A stretch of 64,000 bases of DNA. Origin: Bdellovibrionaceae bacterium UBA6776. GTDB taxonomy: Bacteria; Bdellovibrionota; Bdellovibrionia; Bdellovibrionales; UBA1609. Positions within the stretch are counted from its first letter, which is position 1; each line of letters opens with the position of its first letter. Under the pieces are notes generated by a model. It worked only from the letters and a program-made list of their open reading frames with translations. It made no database searches and was not told where the DNA came from. The translations under genes were made by a program, and so were the position numbers. This document shows positions 7,686 to 14,506 of the stretch, piece by piece. Location: NCBI GenBank assembly GCA_002453155.1, contig DKGG01000062.1, positions 16,714-80,713 on the forward strand. The letters run 5' to 3'.

Positions 7686-8974
7686 AGCTTTCTTTGTTTT
7701 CAGGTTTTTCAAAACTTTCCCGTCAAGAGAGATTTGACCGGTTGATGGCGATGGGAGCTTTGTCCAAAGAGGATGTGAAGTTCTTAAAAGCTGGGTCTCC
7801 TTTGGATTTTGAATTGGCAGAGAAGTTTATTGAGAACGTGATCGGTTACTTTCAACTGCCCATGGGTGTTGCTACAAATTTTGTCATTGATGGAACGCCC
7901 AGAGTGATTCCCATGGCTGTGGAAGAGACATCGATCATTGCAGCAGCCAGCAAGACCGCACGGTGGATTGGGCAGCACGGAAAAATTGAAACTTCTTTGC
8001 TCGGAAGAGAAATCATCGGCCAAATTCAATTGGCCCACGTTAAAAACCCTCTAGAATTTCAAAGCCAAATTGAAACCCATCAAGACGAGTGGGTGAAGCT
8101 TTCCAATGAGGAAGTGGCTTTTGGATTGAAGGCTCGAGGCGGTGGTGTCACTCGCATCTCCACACGATTCATTGAACGTGGAGATGGGGGGCACATGGCG
8201 GTGGTGCATGTCTATGCCGATCCCTGTGATGCCATGGGTGCAAACATCATTAACCAAGTCTGTGAATTTTTAAAAGCTCCCATTGAAGAAGTGACTGGTG
8301 AAAAGGTCACCATGTGCATTCTTTCAAACTTGGTGGACAGCCGAGTCACACGGGCCCAAGTCACTTTGGAAGGCCTGGACGAAGAGTTGATGGAGAAGAT
8401 TGAAGAGGCTTCGTTGTTTGCGGAGTTGGACCCTTACCGAGCCGCCACCAATAACAAAGGTGTTCTGAATGGAATTGATCCCATTTTGATTGCAACTGGA
8501 AATGACTGGCGCGCTGTAGAAGCGGGAATTCATGCCTATGCGGCCCGAAGCGGTCAGTATCGAAGCATCACTCGCTGGAAGCGTGAAAATGGAAAATTGA
8601 TCGGAGTGTTTGAAGCGCCCCTGATTTTGGGAGTGGTGGGAGGAGTGACCAACCTTCACCCTTCAGCGAAAATGGCGTTGAGAATTTTAGAAATTTCCTC
8701 AGCCGAAGATCTGTCGCGAATTTGTGCCGCAGTGGGATTGGTTCAAAACTTAGGTGCTCTTCGAGCACTCACCACGGTGGGCATTATCGAAGGGCATATG
8801 AAGCTTCACATTAAGAATTTAACTCTTGGTGCCGGGGCGAAGGACAAAGAAATTCCGTTTGTTCAAAAACGACTTGAAGAAATTCTGTCATTGCAAAAAC
8901 GCATTTCTTTGAGCCACGCCATTGAAGCGGTCAAAGAATTTCGCTCGAAACCTGAGTTGACCAAATCTCCGTGA
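7658..8974 (+). CDS. mvaA: Hydroxymethylglutaryl-CoA reductase, class II
   Basis: Produces (or, in some bacteria, degrades) mevalonate from HMG-CoA. Class II markers include ENVIGYFQLPMGVATNF near the N-terminus, with the catalytic Glu, the DAMGAN motif, and a C-terminal His-containing segment. The frame is open back to 7607, but that would overlap fni by 79 nt. GTG 7658 lies seven nt after AAGAAGG and gives 438 residues, close to the family norm, so I prefer it. It ends in a GTGA overlap with the next kinase gene. With fni, mvaD and mvk beside it, a biosynthetic role is the likely one. Confidence 0.94.
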   Translation: MEKERTNDLKLSLFSGFSKLSRQERFDRLMAMGALSKEDVKFLKAGSPLDFELAEKFIENVIGYFQLPMGVATNFVIDGTPRVIPMAVEETSIIAAASKTARWIGQHGKIETSLLGREIIGQIQLAHVKNPLEFQSQIETHQDEWVKLSNEEVAFGLKARGGGVTRISTRFIERGDGGHMAVVHVYADPCDAMGANIINQVCEFLKAPIEEVTGEKVTMCILSNLVDSRVTRAQVTLEGLDEELMEKIEEASLFAELDPYRAATNNKGVLNGIDPILIATGNDWRAVEAGIHAYAARSGQYRSITRWKRENGKLIGVFEAPLILGVVGGVTNLHPSAKMALRILEISSAEDLSRICAAVGLVQNLGALRALTTVGIIEGHMKLHIKNLTLGAGAKDKEIPFVQKRLEEILSLQKRISLSHAIEAVKEFRSKPELTKSP

Positions 8975-9855
8975 TTTTAAAAGCACCCAGCAAAACATTT
9001 GTTTGTGGCGAGTACGGAGTGCTAGCCGGTGGGCAGGGCCTTGTTTGGACTCATGGGCCTTCTTTTGAGATGAAGTTCTCAACGGATCAGATCCCTAAGA
9101 CTGGATTTACACCTCACCCCTTAAGCCCTGCAGGACAATTTCTCTCAAAGCATTCAGAATTTTTTAAAGATTACAGTTTCGAGTTTAACGATCCTCACCA
9201 GGGGCGTGGCGGGTTTGGAGCCAGTGGTGCCCAATTTTTGTTTTTGTGGGCCTTTTTGAAAAAGAAAATGGGCCTTCCCATGGATTTGGAAACCTTAATG
9301 AAAGACTTTAAGGATTCTGACCTTGGTGCGTCCTCGGGCTGTGATGTGCTTTCTCAATTGGTGGGTGGACTGGCGCAGGTGAATCCGCAAATGCCGGTAA
9401 GAAGTCGAAGCCTTTTGTGGCCGTTTCCTCACCTGGAGGTCTTTTTGATTTCCACGGGGGTGAAAATATCCACTCACGATCACCTCAAAAATTTGGAGCG
9501 CAGCGAACTTGAAGACTTGAAAGGTTTTGGGGAGAGGGCGTCTCAAGCTCTTGAAGCTCAAAAGGAGTCGGATTTTTTTGGGACTCTTCAAGAGTTTCGA
9601 GATTCTCTGGAGAAAAAGAACCTGGTGGTGGAGTCCTCTTTGAAATTGCTTTCTCAATTTCAAAATCTCGCAGGACTTCGTTTTGCAAAAGCCTGTGGAG
9701 CTTTTGGCTCGGACACGCTCCTGTTCTTTGTGGAAAAGGAGCAAGCCAACGGGGCAGTTCACGAATTTCGCTCTCGGGGGTTTGAGGCTCTTTGTTTGAG
9801 CCGACCCAGGGATGACAAGTCTTTGGGGCTTGTTATAGAAGGTGTTCATGACTGA
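8971..9855 (+). CDS. GHMP kinase, probable phosphomevalonate kinase
   Basis: A 294-residue GHMP-superfamily kinase. An N-terminal KTFVCGEYGVLAGGQG segment matches the start of mevalonate/phosphomevalonate kinases, GRGGFGASGAQF is the glycine-rich ATP loop, and SDLGASSGCDVLSQLVGG is the next conserved segment. The other two GHMP members of the pathway are recognisable in the same operon as mvaD and mvk, so by elimination this should phosphorylate mevalonate 5-phosphate. The sequence is well diverged from characterised Pmk proteins and the substrate is inferred from context. It starts at GTG inside the mvaA stop (GTGA) and overlaps mvaD by 8 nt. Confidence 0.8.
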   Translation: MILKAPSKTFVCGEYGVLAGGQGLVWTHGPSFEMKFSTDQIPKTGFTPHPLSPAGQFLSKHSEFFKDYSFEFNDPHQGRGGFGASGAQFLFLWAFLKKKMGLPMDLETLMKDFKDSDLGASSGCDVLSQLVGGLAQVNPQMPVRSRSLLWPFPHLEVFLISTGVKISTHDHLKNLERSELEDLKGFGERASQALEAQKESDFFGTLQEFRDSLEKKNLVVESSLKLLSQFQNLAGLRFAKACGAFGSDTLLFFVEKEQANGAVHEFRSRGFEALCLSRPRDDKSLGLVIEGVHD

Positions 9856-10801
9856 AGTGACTGCACCTTCAAACATTGCATTGATCAAATATATGGGGAA
9901 ATCTCAGGTTTCTGGGAACCGTCCCACAAATGCATCTTTGTCTTTTACTTTGGACCATTTGGTCACCAAGTTAAAAGTGGAGGCCACGAAAGGGGAGGAT
10001 TGTTGGAGCCCCTTGGAAAACTCTGAGTTTGAAGTTCAGTTGAGTGAAAAAGGCCAAAAAAGATTTTTGGATTTTTTAAAAATCTTAAAAAACGAATTTG
10101 ATGTGAATGAGCCTTTGCATATTTCTTCGGGAAACAACTTTCCCAGTGACTGTGGGCTTGCAAGTTCCGCCAGCAGTTTTGCCGCTTTGACCAAGGGTGT
10201 TTATGAGTATGCGCGCTCTCAAAATCTCACCAAAGAAAGAACTCTTGAGGAGTTGTCCCAGATCAGTCAAAGAGGATCGGGAAGTTCCTGCCGCAGTTTT
10301 TTTTCGCCCTTTGCCCTCTGGGAGAGTGAAGGCGCAAGGCCTGTGGATTTGGGAATGCCCGGGCTGCTTCATGCGGCGTTGATTTTTGAGAATCAAAAAA
10401 AAGAAGTCTCCTCTTCCAAAGCTCACGTTCAGGTTTTAACCAGTGATCTTTTTCAAGGCCGTGTGGAACGAGCGGAGAAACGTCTTGAGAATTTAATTTT
10501 GGCTTTTCAAACAGAGGATTGGTCCAAAGCCTTTGAAATTTGCTGGGCAGAGTTTTGGGACATGCACGCTTTGTTTGAAACCTCTACACCCAGCTTTGGA
10601 TACTTCACCGGACCTGCTGTGGACTGTTTGATGTCTTTAAGAAAAATGTGGCAGGAAAAGGGAGACGGTCCCTTGGTCACCATGGATGCCGGTCCAAACA
10701 TCCATTTGCTCTTTCGAAGGGATCAAAAAGAGGCTCTGGAGGAATGGATTGCCACATTGAAGTCTTTGTTTCCTCTGATGAAAGTTTATCTGTCCCAATG
10801 A
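9848..10801 (+). CDS. mvaD: Diphosphomevalonate decarboxylase
   Basis: Decarboxylates mevalonate diphosphate to isopentenyl diphosphate with ATP. The 317-residue product has the family motifs in order: APSNIALIKYMGK at the N-terminus, the ATP loop GLASSASSFAALTKG, QRGSGSSCRSFF with the catalytic Ser/Arg, and MDAGPNIHLLF near the C-terminus. I place the start at ATG 9848, five nt after GAAGG, rather than the GTG two codons upstream. It overlaps the preceding kinase by 8 nt, and mvk begins within its stop codon. Confidence 0.95.
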   Translation: MTEVTAPSNIALIKYMGKSQVSGNRPTNASLSFTLDHLVTKLKVEATKGEDCWSPLENSEFEVQLSEKGQKRFLDFLKILKNEFDVNEPLHISSGNNFPSDCGLASSASSFAALTKGVYEYARSQNLTKERTLEELSQISQRGSGSSCRSFFSPFALWESEGARPVDLGMPGLLHAALIFENQKKEVSSSKAHVQVLTSDLFQGRVERAEKRLENLILAFQTEDWSKAFEICWAEFWDMHALFETSTPSFGYFTGPAVDCLMSLRKMWQEKGDGPLVTMDAGPNIHLLFRRDQKEALEEWIATLKSLFPLMKVYLSQ

Positions 10802-11688
10802 CGTCCAATTATTTTCACACCGAAAGTTTTGGCAAATGGATTTTGGCCGGTGAGCACGCCGTGCTTCGCGGAAAACCGGCATTGGCATTCCCACTATTGT
10901 CCGAATCCTTTGAATTGAATTTTGAACCGGGCATACAGAACTTCGATGTGGAGTTTCGAGGGACTCGAGGAAAAGACTATCAACTTTTGTTTTATGGAGT
11001 TTTGGAGCAGGCGCTGGAGCGTTTGCAAATGGCCCGTGAGGAGTTGAAAGGTCATGTGACCATAGAAAGCTCTCTTCCTGTGGGCTCAGGGCTTGGGGCT
11101 TCGGCGGCACTTTGTGTGGCCATTGCCCGCTGGTTTGAATTTCAAGGATTTGTGGAATCGGCACAGGTTTATGATTTTGCTCGGGGCCTGGAAGATCTTT
11201 TTCATGGCGAAAGCAGTGGAGTGGATATTGCGGTGTCGTTAAAAGGTCATGGGATTCGGTTTGTCCGAGGGGAAGAGTTTCAAGATCTTAATGTGAAATG
11301 GAAACCCAATTTGTATTTGTCCTACTGCGGATCAAAGGGGCTGACTGCGGATTGTGTTTCGAAGGTAAAGGCCTTGATTCACAGCAAGCCTGATTTGGGA
11401 GAGCGGTTAGATCTGCAAATGAGTGAAGCGGTGGACCTGTCGGAACGGGCGTTGAGCCAAGAGTTTTCGAAGGATATTGAAAAGGATTTAAAGAATGCTT
11501 TGCTGTTGGCCCGAGACTGCTTTGACAAATGGGGTTTGGTGTTTGGTGATTTAAAGAACCATGTGCGCCAGCTCGAGGAAGCGGGCGCATTGGCGGTCAA
11601 ACCCACCGGCAGTGGGGGAGGTGGCTACGCCTTGTCTTTGTGGCCCCACGGGATGACTCCACCTATGGATTTGATTCCTGCCTTTTGA
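10798..11688 (+). CDS. mvk: Mevalonate kinase
   Basis: Phosphorylates mevalonate to mevalonate 5-phosphate. The 296-residue GHMP kinase begins with FGKWILAGEHAVLRGKPALA, the mevalonate-kinase N-terminal motif; SSLPVGSGLGASAALCVAIA is the ATP loop, and HGESSGVDIAVSLKG the third conserved segment. The ATG at 10798 forms an ATGA overlap with the mvaD stop; the frame is open further upstream, but that portion lies inside mvaD. It is the last gene of the pathway operon and is followed by a long inverted-repeat element before the convergent trmH-like gene. Confidence 0.93.
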   Translation: MTSNYFHTESFGKWILAGEHAVLRGKPALAFPLLSESFELNFEPGIQNFDVEFRGTRGKDYQLLFYGVLEQALERLQMAREELKGHVTIESSLPVGSGLGASAALCVAIARWFEFQGFVESAQVYDFARGLEDLFHGESSGVDIAVSLKGHGIRFVRGEEFQDLNVKWKPNLYLSYCGSKGLTADCVSKVKALIHSKPDLGERLDLQMSEAVDLSERALSQEFSKDIEKDLKNALLLARDCFDKWGLVFGDLKNHVRQLEEAGALAVKPTGSGGGGYALSLWPHGMTPPMDLIPAF

Positions 11689-11790
11689 TTTTGTTTGCAC
11701 ATGCTGCTGCCCAATGACGCGACTCTTCTCAGGCGCTTGGACCTTGAGTGTCCGCAACCTTTGCGACTCCTAACTTCATTTACGAAACAA

Positions 11791-11940
11791 ATTCATCGAT
11801 CTTATATTTCCCTTAGATATCTATAGAGACGGACTCACCCTTCCTTGCGTTCTACCAGCATTTGCCTTTCGGCAAAACGCATCCTGCTTGCTGGAGGTCC
11901 TCTTCTATAGATATCTAAGGGAAATATAAGATCGATGAAT
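11791..11940 (-). repeat. Structured element A: 37-bp perfect inverted repeat around a conserved core
   Basis: Positions 11791-11827 and 11904-11940 are a perfect 37-bp inverted repeat. The 76-nt interior folds in layers: GGAC 11831-11834 with GTCC 11897-11900, then a CCAGCA/TGCTGG stem, then TTTGCC/GGCAAA closed by a GAAA loop when read on the minus strand. The interior is clearly homologous to element B (17947-18057), while the arms are unrelated. Read on the minus strand it begins at the stop codon of the trmH-like gene, so it could be a 3'-UTR RNA, a terminator-like structure or a mobile repeat. The strand is inferred from the GAAA tetraloop and from the matching position of element B. 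Confidence 0.8.
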
Positions 11941-12743
11941 CAGCTTTTAGAACGGTGCTGTTTGTAGAATTCCCAAGCGGCAAGAGAGGCTGCAATGGGA
12001 GCACTTAAGCTTTCAACGTCAGGGCTCATGGGAATCTTTAAACCTTTAGAACTCTCTTTTAAAGTCAAAGGAATGCCTTTCCCTTCTTCTCCAAGTAAGA
12101 GGCATGCTGTTTCGGGCCACGAAAAATCCTCTAAGCTTTCGCCCTCCATATCCAAATGGAAAAAAGAATCTTGCCCACTCAAAATTTCTAAATCACCGAT
12201 GGAGGGTCCCTTTGCCAAGGGACTTTGAAAGTTCACTCCACTGGCACTTCGGGTGACCTTTGGAAGAAAAGGATGTGAAGCTTCTTTGAGTAGAACCACC
12301 TGGGACACAGAAAATGCCTTTAAGGATCTTAAACATGCCCCTAAATTGGACGGATCAGAAAGGGCCAAAAACACATTGAGCCCGGGCTTTGGTTTTTCGA
12401 AGTCAGGAAGCAAAGGCACTGGAGAGACATAGAGCGGCTTTTTGGTTCGAGCCACATCCAATTCAAGAAACAACTCACTTGAAAGAAGCAGTCCCCGCTC
12501 AACTTGAAATTCTTCCGCCCATTTCTCCGCAAGTCCTTGAGACTTTGCTGTAAATAACAACTGCCCGGACAAGGGAGACTCTGAAGTTAAGCTGTGTGAG
12601 GTGGAGTGTGACAAAAGATCTTTCAGAACTTTTTCTCCAGACACTAAGCAAAGGCCTTCTTTTCGAATTCCTTTGGCTTGGAGGAGTCCACTTAAAATTT
12701 TAAAGTCTGGATTGGTGGAAGAAGAAATTTCCTTCACCCTCAT
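11940..12743 (-). CDS. SpoU/TrmH-family RNA 2'-O-methyltransferase
   Basis: SAM-dependent ribose methyltransferase of tRNA or rRNA with the SPOUT knot fold. The 267-residue protein has an N-terminal substrate-binding region (about residues 1-110) and a catalytic domain with the three SpoU motifs: ALSDPSNLGACLRSLKAF (motif 1, with Asn and Arg), LLLGEEGKGIP (motif 2) and IPMSPDVESLSAPIAASLAA (motif 3). The common motif 3 Asn in 'SLNVS' is replaced here by Ala in LSAPIAAS, a small oddity. The target nucleotide cannot be told from sequence. Its ATG lies in an ATGA overlap with the rsmG stop, so the two RNA methyltransferases form one operon. Confidence 0.88.
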   Translation of the reverse strand: MRVKEISSSTNPDFKILSGLLQAKGIRKEGLCLVSGEKVLKDLLSHSTSHSLTSESPLSGQLLFTAKSQGLAEKWAEEFQVERGLLLSSELFLELDVARTKKPLYVSPVPLLPDFEKPKPGLNVFLALSDPSNLGACLRSLKAFSVSQVVLLKEASHPFLPKVTRSASGVNFQSPLAKGPSIGDLEILSGQDSFFHLDMEGESLEDFSWPETACLLLGEEGKGIPLTLKESSKGLKIPMSPDVESLSAPIAASLAAWEFYKQHRSKS

Positions 12744-13456
12744 TGAGCACCTGATCTTTGGTAAACCAAAAGCCGACGTTGGTGAGGAGTTTTTGGAAGT
12801 TCATAATGGTGATCTTCCACCAATTGGAATTCGTCCCCATATTTTTGCTGAACTTCCACAATTTCATGGTCCACGTTGGGACCTTTCATTAAAAATATTT
12901 TCCCACCCGGTTGCAGACTGTTTTTTACGCTATCAATCGTTTGACTTGCGGACTCCACAGCCCGAGTGATGACGCCATTGATGGGCAGTTCAAAGAATTC
13001 GTCAATTTTTCGTCCCACCAAATCTAAGTTTTTCAACTTCATTTCTTCTCGAACCGCGCGCAAAAAGTCCACGCGCTTTCGAACCCCTTCAGCCAAAATC
13101 ATCCGCTCTTTGGGAAAGAGAATTTTCAAAGGGATTCCTGGAAATCCCGGTCCGGTTCCTTTGTCCAAAAGAGGAAAACTCAATGTGGTCAATCGTGGCA
13201 CCATCAAGCTGTCGATAAAGTGTTTGATTCCAATGTCGCGGAAGCGAATCAATCGGGTGACGTTGTCCGTTTTTTGATGAGTCATTAAGAGTTGATAAAA
13301 CTCCACCAAGCGATGTCTCTCGTGATGAGGAAAGTCCTCAAAGCCGTGATGGCGGAAGAGATCATAGAGGCGATTGTCCGCCTCTTGGAAGGAGTAGACT
13401 TTTTCTGGTTTTCGGTGTTTGCCCTTTTGAAAGGGTATTTTTCGCTTTCCCTGCAT
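12740..13456 (-). CDS. rsmG: 16S rRNA (guanine-527-N7)-methyltransferase RsmG
   Basis: Methylates G527 of 16S rRNA. The Rossmann-fold SAM motif LLDKGTGPGFPGIPLKI is near residue 100 of the 238-residue protein and is followed by a typical ERMILAEGVRKRVDFL strand/helix; ITRAVES matches the usual 'SRAF' motif region. I start at ATG 13456, preceded on the minus strand by GAGAGGGG. The frame extends to 13489, but that start would lie inside pheS. It is convergent with the mevalonate operon and divergent from pheS with only 24 nt between start codons, so each promoter must lie within the other gene's beginning. Confidence 0.92.
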   Translation of the reverse strand: MQGKRKIPFQKGKHRKPEKVYSFQEADNRLYDLFRHHGFEDFPHHERHRLVEFYQLLMTHQKTDNVTRLIRFRDIGIKHFIDSLMVPRLTTLSFPLLDKGTGPGFPGIPLKILFPKERMILAEGVRKRVDFLRAVREEMKLKNLDLVGRKIDEFFELPINGVITRAVESASQTIDSVKNSLQPGGKIFLMKGPNVDHEIVEVQQKYGDEFQLVEDHHYELPKTPHQRRLLVYQRSGAQ

Positions 13457-13480
13457 GCCCCTCTCTTGTACATTGTGCGG

Positions 13481-14506
13481 ATGGACCATTCAACACTTGA
13501 TCAGCTCTTAAATGAGGGGCTTGAAGCCATTACTCAGTCCGAGAGCCTGAAATCTCTTTATGATGTGAAAGTAAAAATTATCGGCAAAAATGGACTTCTC
13601 AGTGAGGCCATGAAAGCCATGGGCAAACTTCCCAAAGAGGAAAAGCCCGCCTTTGGAAAAAAGGCCAATGAAGTGAAGCAGGCTTTTGAAAAGGCCTACG
13701 AAGAGAGAGAAGAGGCTCTTCGCCAGAAGGAGCTTCATGAGCGACTTTCTGAGGAAGAAATTGATGTGACTTTGCCGGGCAAAACCCAATTTATGGGGGG
13801 ACGCCATCCTGTGGGTTTGGTCATTCAAGAGTCCGTGGCCGCTCTCAACCGTCTGGGGTTTTCTGTTCAGACCGGTCCACAGATTGAAGAGGATTGGTAC
13901 AATTTTGAAGCTTTGAACATTCCCCCGGACCATCCTTCCCGGGACATGCAAGACACTTTTTATGTGGATGACACCCATGTTTTAAGAACTCACACCAGCC
14001 CCATTCAAATTCGAAGCATGCTGAAATCCAAGCCGCCGCTCAGAATTATGGCACCGGGTTCTGTGTTTCGCTGTGACAGTGATGTGACCCACTCTCCCAA
14101 CTTCCATCAAATTGAGGGTTTGTTGGTGGATCGCAAGGTGTCCATGGCCCATTTGAAGGCCACCATTTCTTTTGTATTGAAGGAACTTTTTCGATCAAAG
14201 GTAGAAGTTCGCTTTCGTCCCAGCTTTTTCCCATTCACCGAGCCCTCTGCGGAGTTTGATTGCTCATGCCCCATGTGCTCTGGAAAGGGTTGCCGAGTTT
14301 GCAAGCAAACCGGATGGATTGAAATTGGCGGATGCGGACTCGTAAACCCAAAAGTGTTGGAGGCCTGTGAAATTGACTCCAAAGAATGGCAAGGGTTTGC
14401 CTTTGGATTTGGAATTGAGCGCATGGCAATGATCAAGTACGGCATTGGCGACATCCGTTTGTTTAACGAGAACGACCTCAGATTTTTAAGGCAGTTTCAA
14501 AAATGA
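13481..14506 (+). CDS. pheS: Phenylalanyl-tRNA synthetase alpha subunit
   Basis: Catalytic subunit of the alpha2-beta2 enzyme that charges tRNA-Phe. The 341-residue product has an N-terminal coiled-coil (residues 1-90), the class II core beginning at LPGKTQFMGGRHPVG, motif 2 around FRCDSDVTHSPNFHQIEG, and motif 3 in FAFGFGIERMAMIKYG. A CxxCxGxGCxxC-like insert (SCPMCSGKGCRVCKQTG) is normal for the family. I begin at ATG 13481, which gives the usual MDHSTLDQLL-like N-terminus; the frame is open further upstream but that overlaps rsmG. The gene overlaps pheT by ATGA. Confidence 0.97.
   Translation: MDHSTLDQLLNEGLEAITQSESLKSLYDVKVKIIGKNGLLSEAMKAMGKLPKEEKPAFGKKANEVKQAFEKAYEEREEALRQKELHERLSEEEIDVTLPGKTQFMGGRHPVGLVIQESVAALNRLGFSVQTGPQIEEDWYNFEALNIPPDHPSRDMQDTFYVDDTHVLRTHTSPIQIRSMLKSKPPLRIMAPGSVFRCDSDVTHSPNFHQIEGLLVDRKVSMAHLKATISFVLKELFRSKVEVRFRPSFFPFTEPSAEFDCSCPMCSGKGCRVCKQTGWIEIGGCGLVNPKVLEACEIDSKEWQGFAFGFGIERMAMIKYGIGDIRLFNENDLRFLRQFQK

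Noticed and set aside
11791..11940. Reading element A simply as a bidirectional terminator between convergent genes
   Set aside because: A 37-bp stem with a 76-nt structured interior that recurs at another locus with different arms is far beyond a terminator, although it may also stop transcription.
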